Shown here: piece by piece, positions 27,966 to 36,250 of the stretch
Layout of the letters: the number at the start of each line of letters is the position of its first letter
How positions within the stretch are numbered: the stretch's first letter is position 1
Origin: Mobilisporobacter senegalensis
GTDB taxonomy: Bacteria; Bacillota; Clostridia; Lachnospirales; Lachnospiraceae
Length of the DNA stretch: 64,000 nucleotides
Assembly (NCBI RefSeq): GCF_003752155.1
Contig: NZ_RJVG01000004.1
Location: 267,766 to 331,765 of the forward strand
Direction of reading: 5' to 3'
The notes under the pieces: model-generated
The model's input: the letters and a program-made list of their open reading frames with translations, nothing else
The model's database searches: none
Told to the model about the DNA's origin: nothing
Made by a program: the position numbers and the translations under genes

Positions 27966-28805
27966 TTACTTCGCTGGTTTGGGTTCTAATTTATCTCCGT
28001 TGAGCCATCCTTTCGTGGCCGCTGTCTGGGTGATTACAAAATCATAATCTATCGGTAGTAATGGAAGCACTTCTATTTTATAGGTTACAACAAGAACGAT
28101 ATCATCCTCGCCATCTGCAAAGATGGTAGATCTTGAAAAATCCAATGCATCTATATATGCATTTCCTCCTGTTTCATCCGTGACCACTCCCATGGAAGCC
28201 AGATATGCATTGGCATTATCCCCTTCAAATCTCTTTAAATGTTTCTTCATCAAAGCCTTTGAAACTGGTTCTGCAATTAATTTCGAGGTCGCTGCATCAA
28301 TTGCCTCGGAAGCAAACACTCTTGCCAGTCCAAGCATAACTCCTTTCGGGTCTTCAATGAGGCTGTCAATGGCATTTTTTACTTCCTTCACATTTGCTGC
28401 TCCTGAATCTTTCGCTGTTTTGGCTGATTCTAGCACTGTATCCCATTTTTGTGCAGTTGCCTCGATATCCGTGGGATCGGCCTGCTTGGCAGCATCCACA
28501 TCATCTCCAAGGTTTTGAATGGCATCAAAGGTCTCATTCACATCATCAATAAACCCATTGATACCGTCTTTGGTTCCTGAAGCGGATTCATGTAATGTCT
28601 TGAAACTTTCATTCAACCCAGTCAGACCATAGATATAGCTGTATTGGGATATTTCCCTGGCTGTATTATTAATTGCATTCCCAATCTTTGCCTGAGCCCT
28701 GCATATGGTAATCAGACTATATACCATAATAAACATGAACAAAAAGGCAGTTAGAGATATGGTGGCCTCAATTGTTACAGAGCCCTTTTGGTTTTTACGG
28801 TCCAT
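27966..28805 (-). CDS. TadE-like pseudopilin
   Basis: A 279-aa type IVb pseudopilin-like protein. The chosen start MDRKNQK (28805) lies 11 nt past GGGGAGG and gives a standard short leader: KNQKG, cleavage site, then SVTIEATISLTAFLFMFIMVYSL with Glu at +5. The rest is extracytoplasmic and helical. The frame is open upstream for 21 further codons to ATG 28868 (MSIDEFIKIMQFEK...), with its own TAGGAGT site. Those codons copy the N-terminus of the 212-aa protein at 29309-29947, so the longer form is probably a by-product of the duplication noted at 28827-28883. TadE-like minor pilins assemble with the Flp pilin and are needed for pilus assembly or adhesion. The gene precedes the prepilin peptidase by 46 bp. 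Confidence 0.8.
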   Translation of the reverse strand: MDRKNQKGSVTIEATISLTAFLFMFIMVYSLITICRAQAKIGNAINNTAREISQYSYIYGLTGLNESFKTLHESASGTKDGINGFIDDVNETFDAIQNLGDDVDAAKQADPTDIEATAQKWDTVLESAKTAKDSGAANVKEVKNAIDSLIEDPKGVMLGLARVFASEAIDAATSKLIAEPVSKALMKKHLKRFEGDNANAYLASMGVVTDETGGNAYIDALDFSRSTIFADGEDDIVLVVTYKIEVLPLLPIDYDFVITQTAATKGWLNGDKLEPKPAK

Positions 28806-28826
28806 CTTATGTATTCCTCCCCTTCT

Positions 28827-28883
28827 TTTTTCAAATTGCATTATCTTAATAAATTCATCAATTGACATAAAATTACTCCTAAT
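28827..28883. repeat. Direct repeat, copy 1, downstream of the candidate immunity genes
   Basis: The 57-bp stretch containing CAAATTGCATTATCTTAATA and the ribosome site plus first 13 codons MSIDEFIKIMQFE matches 29907-29963 at roughly 90 percent by eye. The two copies are 1080 bp apart and bracket the genes at 28926-29270 and 29309-29947. Confidence 0.8.
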
Positions 28884-28925
28884 ATAACTTGATTGCTGCC
28901 TGGCAATCCAGCTTATTCAAGACAG

Positions 28926-29270
28926 TTAAATCCAACCATTTGCTTTTAAAAATTTATCTGGTATTCTAAGTTCAATCTGCTCTTTCAAATCTTTGAAATA
29001 ATTTTCAAAATTTGCTGTATCATACCATTTCTGGCTGCTTTCAAGTAATATTCCTTCTGTTCCATAGGATATGCTGCATCCAAATCTTCCTCTATCATAA
29101 TTCATAATTAGTATAAAGTATTTATAGGCCTCAAACCGAATACTAAATGTAGTTCCTCTTTCCCCATCATATGAATTGTATATTACAAAATCGGTTACTT
29201 TTTCACCAAATTTATCTCTTAACATATCTATAAAATTATTTGCCATTTCTTTTGCTGCATTATTCTCCAT
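28926..29270 (-). CDS. 114-aa cytosolic protein, second candidate immunity protein
   Basis: A small soluble protein with no signal peptide and no membrane helix. It begins MENNAAKEMANNFIDMLRDK, followed by alternating strands (KVTDFVIYNSYDGERGTTFSI; YFILIMNYDRGRFGCSISYG) and a helical end (FENYFKDLKEQIELRI). I do not recognise a family. It lies 38 bp after the 212-aa gene, has its own ACAGGAGACG ribosome site, and sits inside the segment bracketed by the 57-bp direct repeats. Small soluble orphans of this kind behind a toxin gene are often immunity proteins, or orphan immunity genes left from other toxins. That role is inference. Confidence 0.45.
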   Translation of the reverse strand: MENNAAKEMANNFIDMLRDKFGEKVTDFVIYNSYDGERGTTFSIRFEAYKYFILIMNYDRGRFGCSISYGTEGILLESSQKWYDTANFENYFKDLKEQIELRIPDKFLKANGWI

Positions 29271-29308
29271 AAAAATCGTCTCCTGTACCCTTAAAATTCT
29301 AATAATAT

Positions 29309-29947
29309 TTAACCTTTAACAATGGAAAAAATCACATTATAATCGTTTCTTGTAATTCCATCTGCTAAAAGTCCTTTTTCTTGCATTTGGAGAACATGGG
29401 TATCTACAAGATAATATAAATATGTCAAGCGGAACATGGCATATAAGGCTGTCCCTTTATCCAATTCCATCGTCTTATGTATTTCATTCCCTTCTTTATC
29501 AAACCAAAATATCTGATATTGATCATGACCAGTATTTTTGAAAACGAATGCATTCTTTTTATTTTCATTTACCGAATAATATTCTTGCATAATACCAAGT
29601 TCTGAAAACATATTTAATAAATTATTAATGTTAAAATTATCAGAATAGATACTAATCGTACTATTCTCCTTAGCCTTAGCCAAATATTTTTTTGTATAAT
29701 GGCGTTCTAGTTGGTAAAAGCAAAAGTAACGAATGGCTTCTTCTTTACTGTGAAATTCTTTTGATACTTCATCCAAATGTCTTCTTTCTCTTCTTGCTAC
29801 AATTAATTTCCATTCGCCCTCTATTTCCTGTATTTTTTCATAGTCTTCATAACTATCATGTATTTCTTCAATGCAATTCTCATTTATAACATGTATCGTA
29901 TTTATATTTTCAAATTGCATTACTTTAATAAATTCATCTATTGACAT
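29309..29947 (-). CDS. 212-aa cytosolic protein, candidate immunity to the TNT toxin
   Basis: A soluble protein without signal peptide or helix anchors, encoded 14 bp downstream of the TadE-TNT toxin gene and with a strong TAGGAGTCATATT site. It begins MSIDEFIKVMQFENINTIHV; a helical region with HLDEVSKEFHSKEEAIRYFC and a C-terminal helical segment (TALYAMFRLTYLYYLVDTHV) are visible. I do not recognise the family. TNT toxins destroy cytosolic NAD+, so the producer needs a cytosolic inhibitor; gene order toxin-immunity and the lack of a signal peptide both fit. The mycobacterial TNT inhibitor is of similar size, but I see no clear sequence likeness. Confidence 0.55.
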   Translation of the reverse strand: MSIDEFIKVMQFENINTIHVINENCIEEIHDSYEDYEKIQEIEGEWKLIVARRERRHLDEVSKEFHSKEEAIRYFCFYQLERHYTKKYLAKAKENSTISIYSDNFNINNLLNMFSELGIMQEYYSVNENKKNAFVFKNTGHDQYQIFWFDKEGNEIHKTMELDKGTALYAMFRLTYLYYLVDTHVLQMQEKGLLADGITRNDYNVIFSIVKG

Positions 29948-29963
29948 AATATGACTCCTAATT
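29907..29963. repeat. Direct repeat, copy 2, at the toxin/immunity junction
   Basis: Partner of 28827-28883. It covers the 5' end and ribosome site of the 212-aa gene and ends at the stop codon of the TadE-TNT gene. Confidence 0.8.
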
Positions 29964-31404
29964 ATTTGATTATTTTTACTTCTATATATGAGTACTTTTC
30001 TAAATTCTTCAAATTGGCTTCAACCAGATTACCATCTGAATCTTTAATTTCAACATCTGTGTAATATTGTTTTCCACCTCCGGGCTGACCAAACCATTGT
30101 GCTATCTCACCAGAGCTACAAGGAATATCCTTTAAAACAGTAATTATTACTAAAGGTTTTTTATCTGCTCCTGGTGGTAATGCCCGTTGCTCATATGGAA
30201 CATCCTCCGCCGAAAAATATTGTGCATCATCATTATCTCCATACCGAGTATATACGTTACCTTTCTTTAACACATCTGGATCACTTTTCCCATCTTTAAA
30301 ACCATTGGTATTTGGATCTCCATTCGTCCCTGGATAAATAATTGCACCAGTTTCCTGATTATAATAGCTTTTGTCGTCAAATATAGCTTTATGTTCTAAG
30401 TAGACTTCATCATCAGGTTTGTACTTCCATTTATCAAGTTTTGCTCTGTCTTCCTGACTTATTTTATCTTTTGGATCATTCTTTGTATCTATATTTTCGG
30501 GTTTTTCATCCACCACTGGATTATTATCTTGAGTGTCAGGTATATCCCCTCCTGCTAAACCACCAGGAATTATACCGGATACGTCTGATATTCCTCCATC
30601 AGCTAAATCTATTCCAGATTGTTCTTTTTCTGATTCATCTTTCGCTGTGTCTGTATTTTTTTCTTCATTTTTATTATTATCTGAATCTCCAACGTCTGTT
30701 CCACCAGTTCTTGAATCATCCGATCCTTCACCTGCGAAAGTCTTTATGAAATTATTGACCTTAGTAAATGTATTGGCAATATTATTCCCGAGATCCGTAT
30801 CATAAAGCATATCTGCTACCATGTCTACATTACGTACAAACTCCGGTGTATCACTCACCGCCACTTCTGCATGGGATTGCAATCTTAAAATAGTAGGTTC
30901 TGCTGCTCCAAAGAAACGAATCGGAAAACGGACTTCATATTGAACCCCCACCTTAAAAGTAGAATATAAGAAATAATTATTAAATTCTGCTATTTTATCT
31001 GTACTTCCTGTAACTTTTGGATTCATCTTAATAAAGAAACTAAGTGTTGATTCATTAATTTCCTTAATCAGATCATTCTCAATCTTTCTCTCTATTTCAT
31101 TAATGCTTCCTCCAGGAAGTTCACCTATAATATACCGATATGGCTCTGCATTATTAACTTTCAAAGGGATCATACCCTCATCAACTGTCTCATACTGTTG
31201 GGGATTGGCAATACATTGGGCTCCTTTTATAGCCGCACGTGACACACAGTCATCCACCTGTGCAATCTGAAAATATGCATTTCCAATATATATAATGAAA
31301 AACAAAACAAAGAACATAACTGGAAATACAATGGTAGCCTCTATTATGACTAAGCCTTTTTCTTTCTTTATCTTGTCTAAAAATTTCTTGAATAAATTTT
31401 TCAT
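29962..31404 (-). CDS. TadE-like pseudopilin fused to a C-terminal TNT toxin domain
   Basis: A 480-aa fusion. Residues 1-235 are TadE-like: basic leader, KKEKG cleavage site followed by LVIIEATIVFPVMFFVLFF (Glu at +5), two paired cysteines and an extracytoplasmic domain. Residues about 236-335 are an acidic, Gly/Asp/Asn-rich linker. Residues about 345-480 match the TNT domain (tuberculosis necrotizing toxin, DUF4237), an NAD+ glycohydrolase: NGFKDG, VLKKGNVYTRYGDNDDAQYF, DVPYEQRALPPG, VITVLKDIPCSSGEIAQWFG and QPGGGKQYY, including the conserved Arg residues and the Gln of the GGG.Q motif. TadE-like proteins are normally about 150-300 aa and carry no enzyme. ATG follows GGAGGGGAAAGTAAA. Immediately downstream are two small cytosolic proteins. 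The likely picture is a toxin displayed or delivered by the Tad machinery; delivery is inference. Confidence 0.88.
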   Translation of the reverse strand: MKNLFKKFLDKIKKEKGLVIIEATIVFPVMFFVLFFIIYIGNAYFQIAQVDDCVSRAAIKGAQCIANPQQYETVDEGMIPLKVNNAEPYRYIIGELPGGSINEIERKIENDLIKEINESTLSFFIKMNPKVTGSTDKIAEFNNYFLYSTFKVGVQYEVRFPIRFFGAAEPTILRLQSHAEVAVSDTPEFVRNVDMVADMLYDTDLGNNIANTFTKVNNFIKTFAGEGSDDSRTGGTDVGDSDNNKNEEKNTDTAKDESEKEQSGIDLADGGISDVSGIIPGGLAGGDIPDTQDNNPVVDEKPENIDTKNDPKDKISQEDRAKLDKWKYKPDDEVYLEHKAIFDDKSYYNQETGAIIYPGTNGDPNTNGFKDGKSDPDVLKKGNVYTRYGDNDDAQYFSAEDVPYEQRALPPGADKKPLVIITVLKDIPCSSGEIAQWFGQPGGGKQYYTDVEIKDSDGNLVEANLKNLEKYSYIEVKIIK

Positions 31405-31495
31405 TTTACTTTCCCCTCCATTAACGCATATTATTTATATGATGACTACCAGTGGTAACCCCTCTTGCTTCTAAAATATATCAATCTTTATAAGA

Positions 31496-31526
31496 GTAAC
31501 TTTCCCTCATGGTGAAAAATTCATAA
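31496..31526 (-). pseudogene. Remnant of the TadG-like gene tail
   Basis: About 30 bp (GTAACTTTCCCTCATGGTGA and following) match the codons for ESYTYV in the TadG-like tail as found at 44034-44064. The rest of the tail copy is lost, and the lipoprotein gene that should follow is absent. It marks the distal, decayed end of the array. Confidence 0.55.
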
Positions 31527-31879
31527 GACATCCATTGCGAAACTAATACATATATTGTTTGTGATTCACTGATACAAATTCCTCCGCGGAGGCGCTTCCT
31601 GACCCTTAACTTCCGCTCCAGAATTGTATCAGTTCAATCACAATTATCCAGATTATGAAGTTTCGCAATTATTTATTTGATATATGAAGTGTTAAGGCTT
31701 TATATTCCATTCTTCATAAGAGATTTTATGTACGAAATTTTTAATGATCTCTTGTATCTGTTCCTCTTCATATTTAGAGCAGATACAAGAAATCGTTAAA
31801 TTATTATTTATCCCTATACTGTCCTATAATTAATACAGAACAGTATAAGGCAAAATTAAGTTAATTATATTATTTAAAA
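31527..31879. repeat. Array spacer 1: long palindrome plus two hairpins
   Basis: No gene. The long palindrome spans 31534-31670: outer arms ATTGCGAAACT and AGTTTCGCAAT, inner arms TGATTCACTGATACAAATTC and GAATTGTATCAGTTCAATCA, with a variable G/C-rich centre (CCGCGGAGG here). A second hairpin TCTTGTATCTG/CAGATACAAGA lies at 31750-31790 and a third CCCTATACTGT/ACAGTATAAGG at 31812-31850. None is followed by a U-tract on the minus strand, so these are not classical terminators. The region 31405-31495 holds nothing else recognisable. Confidence 0.8.
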
Positions 31880-32361
31880 TCAATCATAGATTTCTTTTAC
31901 AAATGTATCAGATATTTCACCATCTACTAAATTATCATTAATGATAGTTTCTATGGTACTTCCCTTTTTGGCAGATTGAATATCCGGAAGACTAATTTTA
32001 CTCACATCATTGATGGTCTCATACATACCGGTCTTGGAGGCGGACTGTCCTCTGGTCACTCCTTCAAACGTTTCAAGCTTACTGTCATAATCTTTTTTAT
32101 AGAAACTCAGCCATCCACTTGCTGTCCTTGTCATGCCATTTATGGTAATCTGGGTTGCAAGATCTTTCTGATAGTCATCCATTCTCTCTTCCAGAGCATC
32201 AATGGCTGCTTCATAACCGGAAGTATCTCCCGGAGGATCTTTCGCCAAAGCATCACTGATTTTATCCTGGAGCCTGGAGATACTATCCCGGCAGTCAGAG
32301 ATTGCTCTTTCAATACTTTGAATGGCATTATCAAGGGTATGGTATGCCTGATATACATCTT
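31880..32361 (-). pseudogene. Internal fragment of the TadG-like gene
   Basis: In-frame fragment equal to about residues 356-525 of the 1375-aa TadG-like protein (AYHTLDN... to ISDTFVKEIY), then a stop. It lacks both the pilin-like N-terminus and the C-terminal two thirds. Its longest ATG-started part is 122 codons (31880-32248). Its upstream edge is at the same codon (VYQAYHTLDN) as in the 940-codon fragment at 40046-42998. Confidence 0.8.
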
Positions 32362-32476
32362 AAACATCTATAATTATGTAGTTATTCATAACTTACTTAT
32401 TTTCCTATTAATTCTTATACTGCTCTGTCTCAGAACAGTATAAGATAAAATTAAAGCTATTATCAATTACCTAAAA
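32362..32476. repeat. Array spacer 2: junction spacer with one hairpin
   Basis: No gene. It begins with AAACATCTATAATTATGTAG, also found in the junction spacer at 42999-43122, and holds the hairpin CTTATACTG/CAGTATAAG at 32414-32444. The long palindrome is missing. Confidence 0.75.
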
Positions 32477-33226
32477 TCAGTAATAATAATCATCACGTAA
32501 TGTCTTCATTAATTCATCCACGTTATGGTCTACTTCTTCTGTATACTGCTTAATATACTCTTCTCCGTCACCGCCATCATCTAAGGTAACACCGATAATA
32601 GTAAGTGGAGTGTCATCTTTTACAAAGGCATATCCACGTACATGGTAACCAAATCTATCTTCTGAATCTTCTGATACACGTCCATCAATTTCTCCTATAA
32701 ACCGTAAGCAATCCACTCCATTGATAGTTACTTCTTCTTGCTCGGTGATATTAAGTCCGTAGTAACCATATCCACCTTCTAAACTACTATCCATTGCCCC
32801 TCCAAAACTCCGTTCTGTTGCTGCAAGAACTTCTTCAAAGGTCATTCCTGTGGCACCTTTATCTCCTCGAGTTGCTGCAATACAGAGTTTTCCAGAACGA
32901 ATATATAAATCTGTGCGTCCTTCCTCCACTATCTGATATTTGGGTATATCATAGACAGCCTTCGTACTACCTAAACTCATTTCTAACGAATCAATAGGTT
33001 CTCCATCGTAGATAAACTGGGGTTCATAGATTCTCTCAGATGCCTCTTCTTTTGTCTCTTCTGATTCTGCATCTTCTGCCACAGTATCTTTCTCTTCCTC
33101 TGCATTATTTTCTTGTGTTTCCTGAGTAGTTTCTTTTGTTGCTTCTTTACTATCCTTGTTTTTATCTTTCCCACATGCAGTACAAAGTACTGTGAATAAT
33201 AAAATCATTACCAATAATCGTTTCAT
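32477..33226 (-). CDS. Array lipoprotein 1
   Basis: A 249-aa predicted lipoprotein: signal peptide MKRLLVMILLFTVLCTACGK with the lipidated Cys in CTAC, then an acidic, Lys/Glu/Thr-rich linker (residues 22-65), then a folded domain of about 180 residues from IYEPQFIYDGE to the end (TEEVDHNVDELMKTLRDDYYY). I do not recognise the domain. All eight array paralogues share it, and they differ in a few blocks. Copy 1 has the block set SLEMSLGSTKAVYD, TFEEVLAATERSFGGAMDSS, GYGYYGLNIT, GRVSEDSEDRFG and ends DDYYY. It is the last copy in transcription order. Ribosome site GAGGGAAAATATAA. Location: outer face of the membrane. Confidence 0.75.
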   Translation of the reverse strand: MKRLLVMILLFTVLCTACGKDKNKDSKEATKETTQETQENNAEEEKDTVAEDAESEETKEEASERIYEPQFIYDGEPIDSLEMSLGSTKAVYDIPKYQIVEEGRTDLYIRSGKLCIAATRGDKGATGMTFEEVLAATERSFGGAMDSSLEGGYGYYGLNITEQEEVTINGVDCLRFIGEIDGRVSEDSEDRFGYHVRGYAFVKDDTPLTIIGVTLDDGGDGEEYIKQYTEEVDHNVDELMKTLRDDYYY

Positions 33227-33251
33227 TTATATTTTCCCTCTTTCTTTTTTA

Positions 33252-33497
33252 TTAATTATATCCCTGCATTCCATCATATTTAATGGTATACCAATTGCTT
33301 CCTGGTAAATTGCTTTCTGTTTTCTCTGCCATAAAAGGCAATGTCATAAGGATTGGTTTTACTTCTAACGTTGCATCAATCTTTACATAAGTATAACTTT
33401 CCTTCATAGTAAAACTCTCATTCTGCATCTTCATATTTGCTTCGATAACATCGGATATACGAAGTAGCACCCCTTCCTGATTTCCTAGAAGAGTAAC
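33252..33497 (-). pseudogene. TadG-like tail copy in front of lipoprotein 1
   Basis: A copy of the last ~80 codons of the TadG-like gene (LLGNQEGVLLRISDVIEANM to WYTIKYDGMQGYN), closed upstream by an in-frame TGA, with no usable start. It ends 25 bp before the lipoprotein ATG, as the parent gene does. Confidence 0.85.
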
Positions 33498-33832
33498 TCA
33501 TAAGACATCCATTGCGAAATTAATATATTATATCGTTTGTGATTCACTGATACAAATTCCTTCGCTCCAACGCTCCATCCGCTTAACTTCCGCTCCGGAA
33601 TTGTATCAGCTGAATCACAATTATCCAGATTATGAAGTTTCGCAATTATATGGCATCATTCATAAGGGACTTTTATGTAATTTCTTAATAGATTCTTTTA
33701 ATGATCTCTTGTATCTGTTCTTATTCATATTTAGAGCAGATACAAGAAATTATTAAGTTATCTATATCCTTATACTTTTCTATCCCTTGAACAGTATAAG
33801 GATATAGATTATTTCTAATAACTTGTATTTAA
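33498..33832. repeat. Array spacer 3: long palindrome plus two hairpins
   Basis: Palindrome 33511-33646 with centre CGCTCCAACGCTCCATCCGC; hairpin TCTTGTATCTG/CAGATACAAGA at 33707-33747; hairpin with 16-nt arms TCTATATCCTTATACT/AGTATAAGGATATAGA at 33761-33808. No gene. Confidence 0.8.
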
Positions 33833-34597
33833 TTAGTCAAAATACTTTTTATCACGCAATGTTTTCATTAATTCATCCACGTTGTGGTCTACTTCCTCTG
33901 TATACTGGTTAATATAGTCTTCTCCATCGCTGCCATTATCTAAAGTAACACCGATAATTGTTACTGGGATATCATCCTTCACAAAAGCATATCCGCGTAC
34001 ATGATATCGAAACCACAATGTTTTATCATCCGGCGCTGATGGAGAACGTCCATCAATTTCTCCTACAAATCGCAAACAATCTACTCCATTTATGGTTACT
34101 TCTTCTTGTTCTATGATATCTATTCCGTGATAATCCTTTCCACCTTCTAAATTACTATCCATTGCCCATCCAAAGCTCTGTTCTGTTGCCGCAAACACGT
34201 CTTCCAATGCCATTCCTGTAGCACCTTCATCTCCAAAGGTTACTGCTATACATAGCTTTCCCGAACGTATATGCAATTTAGTTAACCCTTCTTCTACTGA
34301 TTGATAATTAGGAACATCAAATGCAATATCATATGTCGGAATACTATCTTGATATGAATCTATAGTTTCTCCATCATAGATAAATTGTGGTTCATAGATT
34401 CTCTCAGATGAGTCTCCTTTTGTCTCTTCTGCCTGTTCACTATTCTCTGTTGTAGTATTATTTACTTCCTCTGTACCATTTTCTTGATCTTCTTGCGTTG
34501 TTTCTTTTGTTGTTTCTTTACTTTCTTCACTCTTTTCTTTACCACATGCAGTACATAGTAGTGTAAATAATAAAATCATTACTAATAATCGTTTCAT
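33833..34597 (-). CDS. Array lipoprotein 2
   Basis: A 254-aa lipoprotein paralogue (signal MKRLLVMILLFTLLCTACGK). It carries the alternative block set: SYQDSIPTYDIAFDVPNYQS, ALEDVFAATEQSFGWAMDSN, GKDYHGIDII, GRSPSAPDDKTLWFRYH, IPVTIIGVTLDNGSD and the end DKKYFD. The block GRSPSAPDD is three residues longer than GRVSEDSED in copy 1. It is 24 bp past a TadG tail copy. Confidence 0.75.
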   Translation of the reverse strand: MKRLLVMILLFTLLCTACGKEKSEESKETTKETTQEDQENGTEEVNNTTTENSEQAEETKGDSSERIYEPQFIYDGETIDSYQDSIPTYDIAFDVPNYQSVEEGLTKLHIRSGKLCIAVTFGDEGATGMALEDVFAATEQSFGWAMDSNLEGGKDYHGIDIIEQEEVTINGVDCLRFVGEIDGRSPSAPDDKTLWFRYHVRGYAFVKDDIPVTIIGVTLDNGSDGEDYINQYTEEVDHNVDELMKTLRDKKYFD

Positions 34598-34621
34598 TTT
34601 AATTTCCTTCTTTCATTTTTA

Positions 34622-34882
34622 TTAGTTATATCCCTGCATTCCATTATATTTGATGGTGTACCAATTGCTCCCTGGTAGGTTACTTTCTGTTTCCTCTGCC
34701 ATAAAAGGCAGTGTCATAAGGATTGGTTTTACTTCTAAGGTTGCATCAATCTTTACGTAAGTATAACTTTCCTTCATAGTGAATTCTTCATTTTGCGTCT
34801 TCATATTGGCTTCAATCACATCAGATATACGTAACAGTACTCCTTCTTGATTCCCTAGAAGTGTAACTCCTAAAACATCCAT
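34622..34882 (-). pseudogene. TadG-like tail copy in front of lipoprotein 2
   Basis: 86-codon open frame MDVLGVTLLGNQEGVLL to KYNGMQGYN. The ATG comes from the edge of the palindromic spacer (CGCAATGGATG), has no ribosome site, and replaces the parent's upstream codons, so it is a truncated duplicate even though the frame is open. Confidence 0.8.
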
Positions 34883-35205
34883 TGCGAAACTAATACATTA
34901 TATCGTTTGTAATTCACTGATACAAATTCCTTCGCTCCAACGCTCCATCCGCTTAACTTCCGCTCCGGAATTGTATCAGCTGAATCACAATTATCCAGAT
35001 TATGAAGTTTCGCAATTATATTTCATCATTCACAAGGGGCTTTTATGTAATTTCTTAATAGATTCTTTTAATGATCTCTTGTATCTGTTCTCTATTTAAA
35101 CTTAAAACAGATGCAAGAAATCGTTAAATTATTATCTATCCTTATACTGCCCTATAATTAATACAGGACAGTATAAGGTATGTGGAAAATATTTGAATCT
35201 ACAAA
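34883..35205. repeat. Array spacer 4: long palindrome plus two hairpins
   Basis: Palindrome 34881-35016 (overlapping the tail copy by 2 bp); hairpin TCTTGTATCTG/CAGATGCAAGA at 35077-35118 with a G-T pair; hairpin CCTTATACTGCCCT/AGGACAGTATAAGG at 35140-35178. Nearly identical to the spacer at 44138-44474. Confidence 0.8.
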
Positions 35206-35967
35206 TTAATCAAAATATTTTTTATCACGCAATGTCTTCATTAATTCATCCACATTGTGATCTACTTCCTCTGTGTACTGCTTAATATAATCTTCTCCAT
35301 CACCACCATCATCTAAAGTAACACCGATAATTGTTACTGGGATATCATCCTTTACAAAAGCATATCCGCGTACATGATATCGAAACCACAATGTTTTATC
35401 ATCTGGTGCTGATGGAGAACGTCCATCAATTTCTCCTACAAACCGTACGCAATCTACTCCATTTATGGTTACTTCTTCTTGTTCGATGATATCTATTCCA
35501 TGATAATCCTTTCCACCTTCTAAACTACTATCCATTGCCCCTCCAAAGCTCCGTTCTGTTGCTGCAAGAATTTCTTCAAAGGACATTCCTGTGGCACCTT
35601 CATCACCAGATGTTACTGCTATACATAACTTTCCAGAACGTATATGCAATTGAGCTAGCCCTATGTCATAAGATTGATAGTTTGGAACATCATAAACAAT
35701 ATCATATGTTGGCACACTATCTTCATAGGAATCTATTGGTTCTCCATCATAGATAAACTGTGGTGCATAAATTCTCTCAGATGCCTCTTCTTTTGTCTCT
35801 TCTGATTCTGCATCTTCTGCCACAGCATCTTTCTCTTCCTCTGTACTATTCTCTTGTGTTTCTTGCGTTGTTTCCTTTACTGCTTCTTTACTATCCTTGT
35901 TTTTATCTTTCCCACATGCAGTACAGAGTAGTGTGAGTAATAAGATCATTACTAATAATCGTTTCAT
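35206..35967 (-). CDS. Array lipoprotein 3
   Basis: A 253-aa lipoprotein paralogue (MKRLLVMILLLTLLCTACGK). Blocks: SYEDSVPTYDIVYDVPNYQS as in copies 2 and 8, but SFEEILAATERSFGGAMDSS as in copies 1 and 5, then GKDYHGIDII, GRSPSAPDDKTLWFRYH and LDDGGDGEDY. It is therefore a mosaic of the two block sets. Linker is Glu/Asp-rich. Confidence 0.75.
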   Translation of the reverse strand: MKRLLVMILLLTLLCTACGKDKNKDSKEAVKETTQETQENSTEEEKDAVAEDAESEETKEEASERIYAPQFIYDGEPIDSYEDSVPTYDIVYDVPNYQSYDIGLAQLHIRSGKLCIAVTSGDEGATGMSFEEILAATERSFGGAMDSSLEGGKDYHGIDIIEQEEVTINGVDCVRFVGEIDGRSPSAPDDKTLWFRYHVRGYAFVKDDIPVTIIGVTLDDGGDGEDYIKQYTEEVDHNVDELMKTLRDKKYFD

Positions 35968-35989
35968 TTTTATTTTCTCTCTTTCTTAT

Positions 35990-36250
35990 TTAATTATATC
36001 CCTGCATACCATTATATTTTATGGTATACCAATTGCTTCCTGGTAAATTGCTTTCTGTCTCCTCCGCCATAAATGGCAATGTCATAAGGATTGGTTTTAC
36101 TTCTAAGGTTGCATCAATCTTTACGTAAGTATAACTTTCCTTCATAGTGAATTCTTCATTTTGCATCTTCATATTAGCTTCGATGACATCGGATATACGT
36201 AACAGTACTCCTTCCTGATTTCCTAGAAGCGCGATTACTAAAACATCCAT
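35990..36250 (-). pseudogene. TadG-like tail copy in front of lipoprotein 3
   Basis: 86-codon open frame MDVLVIALLGNQEGVLL to KYNGMQGYN, with ATG again from the palindrome edge. From ALLGNQEG onward it is nearly identical to the end of the parent protein at 45259. Confidence 0.8.

Noticed and set aside
27966..28868. Longer TadE-like protein starting MSIDEFIKIMQFE
   Set aside because: The extra codons copy the start of the 212-aa gene and would place 20 residues before the prepilin leader; the internal ATG with GGGGAGG fits better.
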